From: Pyrinomonadaceae bacterium
GTDB taxonomy: Bacteria > Acidobacteriota > Blastocatellia > Pyrinomonadales > Pyrinomonadaceae
Direction of reading: 5' to 3'
Assembly (NCBI GenBank): GCA_014380365.1
Contig: JACMJZ010000031.1
Coordinates: 62,001 to 126,000, forward strand
Length of the DNA: 64,000 nucleotides
Shown here: piece after piece, positions 45,773 to 55,983 of the stretch
Layout of the letters: each line of letters begins with the position of its first letter
Position numbering within the stretch: position 1 is the first letter of the stretch
The notes under the pieces: generated by a model
The model's database searches: none
Told to the model about the DNA's origin: nothing
Seen by the model: the letters and a program-made list of their open reading frames with translations, nothing else
Translations under genes and position numbers: made by a program

Positions 45773-46954
45773 ATGAAGACCAGAGCCGCAAAAGTCCTCA
45801 TCATCATTGCAGGATTGCTTTGCATCGCCCAAACAGAGCCTAACCCTGACGTGGGCTCGGTTCAGGTTGGAGACGTTTCTGTTCCCGTGAGGATCGAGTT
45901 TAAAATCGCCGAGGCATTGACGGGGAGTAGCTTCAAGCTTGACGTGATTTTTACCGGTTCAAATGTCGGCGAATTGAAAATCGACACTTTCGCGGTCCAG
46001 GAAACCAACTCCACTACCTTAAATCCGCCCGTCACTATTCAGGTTGAGCGGAGTCACACCGTTCCGATGAAGGAGACGCCGACGATTCTCCGTAAGGTTA
46101 ACAACTGCCGAGTCACAGTCGCCGATAACGCGGTGGCGCAGATCTATCGCATCAAAATGACTCTTAGTTACCCTGACGAGCGGGTGGATCCGACGTACTT
46201 TGATCTTGAGGTCTGGCCCCGGACAGCGACCAAGGGGCGGGTAACGGTTGAGAAGATAGAGCGTTTGCCGCTTGTATTCAGGACGAACGTCATCAACAAA
46301 TTCAATCTTCCGGTGCGAAATGACTTCGATAGCTACACTATCCATGTAAAAGAGGTCGTTCTATCTTCGGAGCCTCCAGGTTTGATCGACGCCAAGTTAA
46401 AGCGTGACGTGAAGATCTCAGCGGAGCAAACGGAAAATGTGCCCATAGAAGCCCTAGCTTTTACACCCGACGCTATCGACCTGATCAAGGGATTTTCGGA
46501 GGAGCCAAGACTGTTGGTTAAGGTCACTTATCAAGATGACTACGGTCGGAGCGTGCCGGATCTGAGACAGTCGATACCTATCAAGATTATTCCCAACAAC
46601 GTGATTCTCTTCGCGGCGATTATCGTGGGTGTGTTGGTTGGCACCTTTGTACGGTTCTATCTGGAATTTTTGGCGCACAAGAGACAGTTGAAGCGTAGCG
46701 AGGTACTGAGATTTGTCTTATACACTACAATTTTTGGTTTGATCGTCGCGGCGATTGCATTGGCCGGGCAAATTGAAATCAAGGCTTTAGATACACCGAT
46801 GGGCTCGTACGATAGGCCGTTGGTAATGTTCATTATTGGCTTGGCGGGCGCAATTGGCGGCGTACAGATCATCGTTGCCTGGTACAACTCATTGCGGCCT
46901 AAGACTAAAGAGGAGAGTCCAGATGCTCAGACGACGAACAGCCAACTCAAATAG
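45773..46954 (+). CDS. Hypothetical envelope protein with C-terminal TM segments, 393 aa
   Basis: Signal-like N-terminus; three hydrophobic C-terminal segments. Confidence 0.75.
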   Translation: MKTRAAKVLIIIAGLLCIAQTEPNPDVGSVQVGDVSVPVRIEFKIAEALTGSSFKLDVIFTGSNVGELKIDTFAVQETNSTTLNPPVTIQVERSHTVPMKETPTILRKVNNCRVTVADNAVAQIYRIKMTLSYPDERVDPTYFDLEVWPRTATKGRVTVEKIERLPLVFRTNVINKFNLPVRNDFDSYTIHVKEVVLSSEPPGLIDAKLKRDVKISAEQTENVPIEALAFTPDAIDLIKGFSEEPRLLVKVTYQDDYGRSVPDLRQSIPIKIIPNNVILFAAIIVGVLVGTFVRFYLEFLAHKRQLKRSEVLRFVLYTTIFGLIVAAIALAGQIEIKALDTPMGSYDRPLVMFIIGLAGAIGGVQIIVAWYNSLRPKTKEESPDAQTTNSQLK

Positions 46955-46961
46955 GAGTCAG

Positions 46962-47597
46962 ATGCCTCAGTGGATTTTCCGCCTGGTGTGGTCTTTCGCT
47001 CTGGTTGCATTGACAGTCGGGATATCCAGGATGGAAGCATCTGGTCAAAGTACGTCCGAGCAGATCCTGCAGAAAGGGATGAACTACTACGATAGTGACG
47101 ACGTGAGTGATAAGGCCGCTACGCAATTTAAACTGATTCTGAGTAGGCATAGAACGTCGGCTGAGGCAGAATCCGCGCAGTACCACCTTGCCCGTTACTA
47201 CCAACGCAAGTTCTATATCATAAAGAGAAATCAAGGGAGAGAAGACAGACTTTCCCTCTCAAAGGCAAGGACGGAGTATGGGAACTACACCAAGAAGTAC
47301 TTCAAGCAGGGTGCGAAGTGGCTGAGTGATGCTTTCTTCAATCTGGCCCTGGTTTACTTCCAGCTCAACGATTCTCAAAAGGGGGGCTGGGAGCTCAACA
47401 AGATGCGCAAGTACGCCGGGATGGACCCTTACGTTCACATTGATGAAGTTGTTTGGTCCCCTGATTCTGACGATGTGATTAACGCTGACTACCCGGCGGA
47501 GGCCCTCGCAGACTTTGTAAAGGGCAACTCCGAGAAACCCTTTCCGTATCTTATTGAGGCGATCAAGCGCTGGTGCCGCGCCTTGAGGACCAGATAA
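46962..47597 (+). CDS. TPR/BamD-like secreted protein
   Basis: GGAGtcagATG start; LQKGMNYYDSDDVSDKAATQFKLILSRHRTSAEAESAQYHLARYYQRK. Confidence 0.65.
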   Translation: MPQWIFRLVWSFALVALTVGISRMEASGQSTSEQILQKGMNYYDSDDVSDKAATQFKLILSRHRTSAEAESAQYHLARYYQRKFYIIKRNQGREDRLSLSKARTEYGNYTKKYFKQGAKWLSDAFFNLALVYFQLNDSQKGGWELNKMRKYAGMDPYVHIDEVVWSPDSDDVINADYPAEALADFVKGNSEKPFPYLIEAIKRWCRALRTR

Positions 47598-48008
47598 TTA
47601 CAAAATAAGGCGCGCGTTTGGTGAGTGGTTGGGCTCGTTTCTGGTGACCCATCGGCGGAGGAATAACGTCTGCTCTTATGGTGTCCAAATAGAGCCAGCG
47701 CAATTTCGACGGTTTTTAACAGTCGAAAAACCAGCGTTACGCATCACCACGAGCATCAGCCAGCCAAAACGGGGTTGAGTTTCCAAGCGGTCGGATCCTT
47801 GACAGGGGCTTGATTTGGGCGGAAAATGCGCTATATCCAGCGGTTCCGGTAAGTCTCCTTGGCCTGAACTTTTTCGCCCTGATCCCGAAACCTGAATGGC
47901 TTCGCAAAGGGCACGGACGTTTTAACAGGCACATCCCCGATTTTGCGCAGACCACAATCATATTCGATTTCCAGCGTTTCCCACGGGACGCGCAGTGAGG
48001 TTGCGTCT

Positions 48009-49775
48009 ATGAAAAGAATACTGGGCCTCTTCCTGCTGGTGTTTTCTACCGGAGTCTATCTCCCTGCCACTGCCGCCACCCCTGGCCCAAGCAGGGGAAA
48101 CCTTGCGACCATCACTGGTGCGGTGCTCGACAACAAGGGCAAGCCGGTGACGGGCGCCGTCATTTCTTTACTGCGCGACGGGGCCAGCAAAGTCATTAAG
48201 CAGACTCGCAGCGATGCCGCAGGTCGCTTCACCACGCGAATCTCGCCCGGGCGTTATGGGCTACGTGCAATCGCTTCTGGCTTCAATGAAGTACTCTTTT
48301 CCTCAATTGAAGTTCGTGCCTCCCAGGAACTCGTTTACCGCTTTAACCTCGAACCCGTCGGCGCAGGTAAGACGCTGCCTGAACAACGCAAAGACCGCGA
48401 CGATGTGAAGTGGAGTTTGCGCTCGACACACACTCGCCGGTCAATCTTCCAGGCGCAAGATGGCGAGGATGACGACATCCAGGCGGTCCTCGGATCCGAC
48501 AGCCCAGCTGCTGACGACAGCGTTACTGCCGCCGCCGCGGAAGAGGCCACGCAAATTGTCCGCGTAGATTCTCAGCGCCGGATGCAGGGAGTGGTCGAAA
48601 CATACTTTGCCGGGAGCTCATTTGGCCCGGGCTATTCGGGGCTGAACTTCGCCGTGTCCATTCCCGCCAGCGACGGAGTTGAAATTATTTTTGCGGGACA
48701 AACGAGTCCCGGTGCGAATGCGCCCGAGCGATTTGAAGCGAGCACTCAGCTACGTGCCGGCCAAAAGCACCGTTTGGGTATGAAGCTGGGCGCCGTCCGT
48801 TTCGGCGCACCCATCTGGACAACGGCAAAAGCTAACGAGCGAGACCGAGTGGGACAGTTTTCCGTGCGGGCAATCGACGAATGGATCGTTCGCGACGGGA
48901 TCGTTGTAGTGTTTGGCGTTGACTACTCGCGTTTCATTGGCGCCGGCGGAGCACAGTCCATAAGCCCGCGCTTTGGAATTCAATTCGACGCGAACGCGCG
49001 CACCCGTTTGAAAGCTGCTTACGCGCCCGGCGGAGAAGAAGGCCGGACGCAGAGCATCGCAGCCTTTGAAGACAGTCAGGTAGTTTTCACGGAGGCGGCT
49101 AAGAGTCCCATCGCTTTTGTGGATGGGCGGGCGGTAATGGAGCGCAGTCACCGTCTTGAATTTGGCGTCGAGCGAGTCGTCGATGACAAGTCAAACTTTG
49201 AAGGCACTGCATTCTTTGATACGACGGTCGGGCGCGGCGTCGGCTTGCTTAGCACGCCGGTGACGGCATTCTCGGGAACAACCGGCGACGCCTTTATCAA
49301 CGTTGCAAATCAGGAGGGCGCCTCCCGAGGTATGCGCCTGGTTTATACCCGGCGGTTGAGCGGGGTGTGGACCGCGTCAGCAGGTTACGCGTTTGGACGC
49401 GGGCAGAGGCTCGCGGCGGATGGTCCTGCGAGTCCGGCGGAAATGTTCGAGGGCGGATTTTTCCAGACAGCGGCGCTGCAATTAGGCGCAGGGTTCCAGA
49501 CGGGCACTAACATCCGAACGGTGTTGCGCTTCTCCCCAAACGCGACTGTGTTTGCTATCGATCCCTTTGCCGGACGCCTCGCCGTTTACGATCCATCGCT
49601 AAGCATCCAGGTTACTCAGGAACTGCCGAGTTTCGGGTTGCCACTGCGCGCTGAAGCCGTGATTGACGCTCGCAACCTTCTGGATTTCCAGACCAACATC
49701 GACAACGGAGAAATACTTACCCAACTCAACACGGGTCGCCGATCTGTTCGCGGCGGCATTTCCCTCAAGTTTTAG
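48009..49775 (+). CDS. Carboxypeptidase-regulatory-like / TonB-receptor-like outer-membrane protein
   Basis: Signal peptide; TITGAVLDNKGKPVTGAVISLLRDG...TRSDAAGRFTTRISPGRYGLRAIASGF; beta-strand-rich C-terminus. Confidence 0.75.
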   Translation: MKRILGLFLLVFSTGVYLPATAATPGPSRGNLATITGAVLDNKGKPVTGAVISLLRDGASKVIKQTRSDAAGRFTTRISPGRYGLRAIASGFNEVLFSSIEVRASQELVYRFNLEPVGAGKTLPEQRKDRDDVKWSLRSTHTRRSIFQAQDGEDDDIQAVLGSDSPAADDSVTAAAAEEATQIVRVDSQRRMQGVVETYFAGSSFGPGYSGLNFAVSIPASDGVEIIFAGQTSPGANAPERFEASTQLRAGQKHRLGMKLGAVRFGAPIWTTAKANERDRVGQFSVRAIDEWIVRDGIVVVFGVDYSRFIGAGGAQSISPRFGIQFDANARTRLKAAYAPGGEEGRTQSIAAFEDSQVVFTEAAKSPIAFVDGRAVMERSHRLEFGVERVVDDKSNFEGTAFFDTTVGRGVGLLSTPVTAFSGTTGDAFINVANQEGASRGMRLVYTRRLSGVWTASAGYAFGRGQRLAADGPASPAEMFEGGFFQTAALQLGAGFQTGTNIRTVLRFSPNATVFAIDPFAGRLAVYDPSLSIQVTQELPSFGLPLRAEAVIDARNLLDFQTNIDNGEILTQLNTGRRSVRGGISLKF

Positions 49776-50127
49776 ACAGGCACAAGTTGCAGCGGAGCCA
49801 CTAATAAACGCTCCGCAGTGACCTTGTCCTATCCAGCCGGGCCTCCAAAATCTCGGAAATGTTCAAAAACTTGGATTATGCGCCTGGCAGTTGTTCGCAT
49901 GAGATTTATCCAAGGGCCGCGGCGGAAAAGACAAGAACTTCCTCGCCATGAAAGGAATCACCCCTGCGACGCCCTACTGTACGTATGGCAACTGGATGAC
50001 GACCGCTAACTGCAACTGCAGTTTCAAGCGTCCCCATCGACTTTATTAGTAAAAGGCCTTGGGAACATACCTTGCGTTTTCACGACAGGATCGGGAGTTT
50101 CGGGAACTCTTTCAATAGAAGGCTTCA

Positions 50128-53067
50128 GTGAAAAGATCGGTTTTTACAACGGGGACATGGTTAGTGTTGGCTGGCGCCGCTCTGCTGGTTACCGCCGGCA
50201 TACTGAACTTTGCCCAGCGGCTCAGGCAGGAAACCCCTGCGTGGGATGGGATTAGTTGGACCGACACCAATCAGGGAATAATCGCAGACAATGTGGCCCC
50301 GGGCTCCTCCGGCGCACACGGTCGAATCGTGCCCGGCGATCATTTGATCGCGATCAGTGTGGACAATAGGAAGTACGAACGCGTGTATCGGGCCAGCGAC
50401 GTCCAGATGTATCTGGACCGGGCGCGAGTTGGCGGCGATATTCATTACTTCATCGAACGACCATCTTACCCGGAAGAGAGTCGTTACTATTATGCCGATC
50501 TAAGCGGGCTTGATTCGATCCATAAGTGGACCCCGAGTGATCTCTACGTCAATGTCATCGGTCTCGTTTATCTCTTTGTCGGCTTCTTTGTGCTTTTCAA
50601 GCAGGGTGGACGAGCACCTTTCGCCTTACACTTTGCTTCGCTCTGCCTCGCGGCTTTTGTTTTTCATTCCTACAATCCGGTCGGCACTTTCAGAGATCTC
50701 GACCTGGCAATCGCCTTCTTACGAAATGCTGCCTTCATTCTATTCCCTCCGCTCTTCTTACATTTTTGTCTGGTTTATCCCCAGCGGCAGCAGCTCTTTT
50801 CAGAGAAGCGTTCGCGTGCGTTGCTCCTCTACTCCCCGGCAATCGTTCTTTTGTTGCTTGCTTGTGTAGTTTTTCTGCGCGGGGAGGTGGCCAAGCTGGT
50901 CGGCCTTCCACGAGTCCCCACGGTTTCTGACAATTTTATTGGGTTCTTTTACAAACTCAGTTTTGTGCACTTTGTCCTGGGGCTAACGGGCGGCGTCTTT
51001 TTCCTCGTGCGAACCTGGACCAGAGCCAAGAGCGCGGTCGTCAGACAGCAAATGAAGTGGGTTATCTGGGGCTCGGTGCTGGCAGTCGCGCCCTTTGCGT
51101 TGCTCTACTCCGCCGGATTTCTGCTGGGCGCTGAAGCCGACCCCTGGCTCACGAATGTCGCTGTCCTGCCGTTGATTCTGATCCCGCTGGCGTTTGGATA
51201 TTCTGTCGTTCGCTACCGGTTGATGGACGTCGAGCTGGTTGTCCGCCGAGTCTTCGTTTATGTACTGACAACTCTGGCAATCGCTCTGATGGTAGGTTCA
51301 GTTGTTTACTTTGCGGGCATCTACGCGCTCGGCGGCGATCATCCGAGCACCACGTCGGGTGAAATAACTCTAAGCGTAGTCATAGCGATAGTCGCGATGG
51401 CCGCCATCGTCATGATAGCCGCGCCGGTGAAGACGTTTCTTCAGGAGCGAATCGACAGAATGTTCTATGGTGAGCGCTACGACATGCGGCACAGCCTGCT
51501 CGATTTCGGTCGCACACTTTCCGCCACCACCGCGCTCGATCCGTTGCTTGATTCGCTCGTCAGCCGACTGCAGCAGGTTATGAATGTGGGTCGGGTGGCG
51601 ATTTTTATCGAAGATAAGAATTCGGAAGCCGGTTATCGCGTGGCCCGGTCCGCCGGATTGTCCGGTGAGATGGTCGTGCCACCGGACTTTCGCGAGATGA
51701 TCCGTATTCGCTCAGCGGAAAGCGGGGTAGTACGCACTGACGATCTCGACCTTATTCCCGAGACGACTGGCTTCGTTCGGCGCGCGCTTCACTATTATGT
51801 GCCCTGCGTGGTCCGCGGTCGGATGGTCGCGGTAATTGGACTGGGCCGGTCCGCCGATGGCGCGTTGCTTTCTTCGGAAGACATCGACATTCTGTTGACT
51901 GTTTCCGGTTATGTCGCGGTGGCCATAGAAAACAGTCTGCTGTATCAGGAGCAACAGGAGCGAGCCGGCGAGCTGAAGCTCCTGAAGGAATTTAACGAAT
52001 CGATTATCGAGTCGATCAATGTCGGACTGCTGGCCGTGGACCTCAATGGCTGCGTCACCCGCCTAAATTCAGCCCTCGAAGAGATTCTCGACCTTAGCCG
52101 CGCCGAAGCAGTAGGCAAACGCGTTGAAGATCTGTTTTCAGAAGATTTTACCGATACGTTACGCCAAGTGCTGGGCAACGATCGTTGGCAACTCCGCGAG
52201 ATTCGCAACATCTACAAGATTCACACCGCCACTCGCGGCGGCCGCTCGCTGGTGCTCAACATCGCGATCGCACCCTTGCAGGATTCGTTGGAGCAAACCG
52301 GCGCCCTCGTCGTGCTCGAAGACGTGACCTCGCGAATTCGGCTCGAAGAACAATTGCAGCAACGCGAGAAACTTTCCTCGATTGGTTTGCTGGCAGCCGG
52401 CGTGGCCCACGAAGTGAACACTCCGCTCACCGGCGTCTCGTCATACACGCAAATGCTGCTCGGCATGCTGGCCGAAACGGATCCAAAACATGCGCTGCTG
52501 CTAAAAGTGCGCCGCCAGGCTGAACGCGCGACAAATATCGTCAATAACCTGCTGAACTTTTCCCGCACCGGCGGGGCCACCGAGTTTTCCGAAGTGGACA
52601 TCAGCCGCGTTCTCGACGACACCTTGCAACTGCTCGAGCCGCAGTTGCGCGGGAACCAGATAGAAATCATTCGCGCCTACGATCCTGAGTCACCCAGAGT
52701 TTTTGGTAACAGCGGCCAGTTGCAGCAGGTGTTTACCAACCTCCTGATCAACGCCCGCGACGCGACGCCGGATGGCGGTTCAATCAGAATCAGTACCATC
52801 CCCGCCGACGATCACTCGGTGATGGTCGAGGTGTCTGACAGCGGAACTGGAATCGCTCCCGAAAACGTCGCGAAAATTTACGATCCGTTCTATACAACCA
52901 AAGGCGTCGGGGAGGGTACCGGCCTCGGTCTCGCTGTCTCCTACGGAATCGTGCAGGAACATTCCGGACACATTAGCGTCGAAAGCGCTCCCGGACGAGG
53001 CACCACATTTCGCATCACCCTGCCGACCGCCCACGCGCGCATGCGTTTGCAAGCAGTGGGCGAGTAA
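50128..53067 (+). CDS. Multi-TM sensor histidine kinase (PDZ-like N-term, TM region, GAF, PAS, HisKA, HATPase)
   Basis: VAHEVNTPLTGVSSYTQML H-box; TNLLINARDATPDGG N-box; GEGTGLGLAVSYGIV. Confidence 0.93.
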   Translation: MKRSVFTTGTWLVLAGAALLVTAGILNFAQRLRQETPAWDGISWTDTNQGIIADNVAPGSSGAHGRIVPGDHLIAISVDNRKYERVYRASDVQMYLDRARVGGDIHYFIERPSYPEESRYYYADLSGLDSIHKWTPSDLYVNVIGLVYLFVGFFVLFKQGGRAPFALHFASLCLAAFVFHSYNPVGTFRDLDLAIAFLRNAAFILFPPLFLHFCLVYPQRQQLFSEKRSRALLLYSPAIVLLLLACVVFLRGEVAKLVGLPRVPTVSDNFIGFFYKLSFVHFVLGLTGGVFFLVRTWTRAKSAVVRQQMKWVIWGSVLAVAPFALLYSAGFLLGAEADPWLTNVAVLPLILIPLAFGYSVVRYRLMDVELVVRRVFVYVLTTLAIALMVGSVVYFAGIYALGGDHPSTTSGEITLSVVIAIVAMAAIVMIAAPVKTFLQERIDRMFYGERYDMRHSLLDFGRTLSATTALDPLLDSLVSRLQQVMNVGRVAIFIEDKNSEAGYRVARSAGLSGEMVVPPDFREMIRIRSAESGVVRTDDLDLIPETTGFVRRALHYYVPCVVRGRMVAVIGLGRSADGALLSSEDIDILLTVSGYVAVAIENSLLYQEQQERAGELKLLKEFNESIIESINVGLLAVDLNGCVTRLNSALEEILDLSRAEAVGKRVEDLFSEDFTDTLRQVLGNDRWQLREIRNIYKIHTATRGGRSLVLNIAIAPLQDSLEQTGALVVLEDVTSRIRLEEQLQQREKLSSIGLLAAGVAHEVNTPLTGVSSYTQMLLGMLAETDPKHALLLKVRRQAERATNIVNNLLNFSRTGGATEFSEVDISRVLDDTLQLLEPQLRGNQIEIIRAYDPESPRVFGNSGQLQQVFTNLLINARDATPDGGSIRISTIPADDHSVMVEVSDSGTGIAPENVAKIYDPFYTTKGVGEGTGLGLAVSYGIVQEHSGHISVESAPGRGTTFRITLPTAHARMRLQAVGE

Positions 53068-53196
53068 CAGGCTCCGCGCGGAAAAAGGGCAGAGCTGAAC
53101 AAGCTCTGAACAATCCAAGAAAACCCCACGAAGTACGGCTTCGATTCATAACCATAAAATCTCGAATAAAGCGGCGCACATGTCGGGGCACGAACC

Positions 53197-53931
53197 ATGA
53201 CAAGAGCGGGTTTTCTAAAGAAAATAATATTCGAGAAAGTGATCACCCGCCTGAACGCGTTGAATTCGCGACACTCCCTGGTCGGAGATACACCGTTCCT
53301 GGACTCGAAAGGATTCCCATGGGTGCGAGAGTTGGAATCCAACTGGTCCCTAATTCGAAAAGAGCTTGAAGGCATCATCAGATATCGTGAAGAACTACCC
53401 AACATACAGGATATCTCGAAAGAGCAACTACCGCTGACTGATGATAATTTGTGGAAAACTTATATCCTCTTTGCTTATGGTCACAAACACGAGAAGAGTT
53501 GTCACCGTTGTCCAGGTACGACGAGGGTTGTAGAGAACATACCGGGGATGAAAACTGCGATGTTTTCAATAATCGGCCCTCGTAAACATATCCCTGCGCA
53601 TCAAGGCGCTTATAAAGGCCTTGTACGATGTCACCTGGGGCTCATCGTTCCTAACCCCAATCCCAAATGCAGGATTAGTGTCGGCACGGAAACCGGTTAT
53701 TGGGAAGAGGGGGCAAGTCTGATCTTTGATGACACTTTTCCGCATGAAGTTTGGAATGATACGGATGAATACAGGGTTGTCTTGCTTCTAGATGTTGTCA
53801 GACCTCTGCCATTTCCCCTCTCCGTAATTAACGGGTTAGTTATAAAAGGCTTTGGCTCTTTGCCGCTCGTGAAGGATGGGAATGTGAATTATGAAAACTG
53901 GGATGTACGGTTTGAACGAGATACTGCTTAA
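53197..53931 (+). CDS. Aspartyl/asparaginyl beta-hydroxylase family protein
   Basis: IPAHQGAYKGLVRCHLGLIVP...LIFDDTFPHEVWNDTDEYRVVLLLDVVRP. Confidence 0.9.
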   Translation: MTRAGFLKKIIFEKVITRLNALNSRHSLVGDTPFLDSKGFPWVRELESNWSLIRKELEGIIRYREELPNIQDISKEQLPLTDDNLWKTYILFAYGHKHEKSCHRCPGTTRVVENIPGMKTAMFSIIGPRKHIPAHQGAYKGLVRCHLGLIVPNPNPKCRISVGTETGYWEEGASLIFDDTFPHEVWNDTDEYRVVLLLDVVRPLPFPLSVINGLVIKGFGSLPLVKDGNVNYENWDVRFERDTA

Positions 53932-54279
53932 GAAATGGCTGTCCACTCGATCTGCCTGTCCGGCAACCGCCGAATTTCTGATTACTTTGACATACGCCTC
54001 GCTACGCACTCGGAAACAGGTTGTTGCACCCAAGGCACCCTAAGCTCGCGATAACGTCCCCGCCGCGCCTAATAACGGGTACGCAGCGGAAGCGCAATCA
54101 GCATGTCTCTAATGCAAGGCCGGTCGCTGGCGGCAGTTTGTGCGCGTCGCGGATGCCCAGAGTTCGTGTCATTTCAGGTTCTTCGTCGTTCGGCTCGTTC
54201 TCTCCCTCTCCCTCCGGCTTTTTTTTTGCCCTGATCTCCCCTACACTGACCTTCCCCAAAAAACCAAGGATGATCACTA

Positions 54280-55713
54280 TTGGCGCTAAAGACGGAACGA
54301 CGCGTGGCTAAAAAAGGCTCAGTATTAATCGTTGACGACGAAGAGATCATGCGTGAGGTATTGGAAACGCTGCTCACTTCAGAGGGTTACCGTGTCGACC
54401 TGGCCAAGACCGGCGAAGAAGGGCTCGAAGCATACGGTCGGCGTGCCTACGATACGGTGCTGCTCGATGTCTCCATGCCCGGCATCGGCGGGCTGCGTGC
54501 GCTCGAAGAATTCCTGAAGATGGACTCGGAAGCCTCCATTGTGATGATCACGGCTTACGCCACCTTTGACACCGCCATCGCGGCCTGGGAACGCGGCGCC
54601 TATGGCTGCATCAGAAAGCCTTTCCAAAACGAGCAAATCACAGCCACCGTTGCCGCGGGTATAAAACGCCGGCGCAAGGAAGAGGAGCGGCGCACGCTCC
54701 GTCGCGCCATGAGTCGCGCTGTGGATCGCGGCGCCATCATCGGTCGCTCGGATGTGATGCAGGAGGTTTTCAGGCTGGTCGAACAGGTGGCGCCGGCTCG
54801 CTCCACCGTTTTGATCACGGGCGAAAGCGGAACGGGCAAGGAACTGATCGCCCAGGCGATTCATGAAGCTAGCACGCGCGCGGGCAAGGCTTTTGTTACC
54901 GTCAACACTTCCAATATTCCTTCGGAACTTCTGGAGTCGGAACTCTTTGGCCATACGCGCGGCGCTTTCACCGGCGCCGTCGCTGCCAAGAAAGGACTAT
55001 TCGAAGTTGCCGACAACGGCTCAATTTTCCTCGATGAAATCGGTGACATCCCACCCGAAACGCAGGTGCGACTGCTGCGCGTGATCCAGGAGCGCGAGTT
55101 TACACCGCTTGGCGATACCACGCCGCGACGCGTGGACGTGCGGATCATCGCCGCTACAAATATTGAGTTGAAGGAAGCAGTGAAGCAGGGAACTTTCCGC
55201 GAAGATCTTTATTACCGCCTGGCGGTTGTGCCTATTGAGCTGCCACCGTTGCGGGACAGGCGTGAAGACATTCTGCCTCTGGCCCAACACTTCATCGAGA
55301 AGTATAACGAAGAGAACGGCCGCAAGGTGTCTGAGCAGATCGCACCCGACGTGCTGGCGCTGCTCGAGGCTTACTCATGGCCGGGCAACGTGCGTGAACT
55401 CGAGAATGCGATTGAGCGGGCAGTGGTCATCGCTCCCGGCGACGAAGTCTCGCGTCAATGTCTGCGTCCGGAAATAAGTGATCCGCAGTCTGTAGCCAAC
55501 GCTTCCGAAGAGGGTGCGAGTGTGGGCGCGGTGGCTGACCTTGGCCGGGGCATCAACTTCTATGACCAGGTGCGACGGTTTGAGATCGATCTCATCCGTC
55601 GCGCTCTAGATCAGACCGGCGGCCATCAGTCGCGGGCGGCGCGCCTGCTGGGGATGAACGCCACCACGCTTAACTCAAAAATCAAAACCTACAACATCAA
55701 TCTCCGGCCATAA
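54280..55713 (+). CDS. Sigma-54-dependent response regulator (NtrC family)
   Basis: REC domain VLIVDDEEIMREVLETL; GESGTGKELIAQAIH; GAFTGA; C-terminal Fis-type HTH. Confidence 0.96.
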   Translation: MALKTERRVAKKGSVLIVDDEEIMREVLETLLTSEGYRVDLAKTGEEGLEAYGRRAYDTVLLDVSMPGIGGLRALEEFLKMDSEASIVMITAYATFDTAIAAWERGAYGCIRKPFQNEQITATVAAGIKRRRKEEERRTLRRAMSRAVDRGAIIGRSDVMQEVFRLVEQVAPARSTVLITGESGTGKELIAQAIHEASTRAGKAFVTVNTSNIPSELLESELFGHTRGAFTGAVAAKKGLFEVADNGSIFLDEIGDIPPETQVRLLRVIQEREFTPLGDTTPRRVDVRIIAATNIELKEAVKQGTFREDLYYRLAVVPIELPPLRDRREDILPLAQHFIEKYNEENGRKVSEQIAPDVLALLEAYSWPGNVRELENAIERAVVIAPGDEVSRQCLRPEISDPQSVANASEEGASVGAVADLGRGINFYDQVRRFEIDLIRRALDQTGGHQSRAARLLGMNATTLNSKIKTYNINLRP

Positions 55714-55983
55714 GTGAACTGTTTGACGGGGGGATAACCATCATCTTGAACCCCTTCCCGTATTAGGTCTCAACTGTGATCAGCTTGTGGTCGGGAAGGT
55801 GGGCTTGCCCCGCTCCTGCATGATGAGGGAGTGCTCTTTGTGTCTCTGTTACTTTGTGGTGAAATCTATTCTGGATGTTTTCGCATCGGAGAGAAGCAGA
55901 GCAGTTGAGTGATTACAGAGTTGTGAAGGAAGCCTTGAAAGTGATTGAGACACGCTTGAATTGATCTTTTCCTTATGTAGAAC

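Noticed and set aside
47598-48008. Weak stem ggtttttaacagtcgaaaaacc near 47709
   Set aside because: Short arms, low GC, no clear association; not reported as a terminator.
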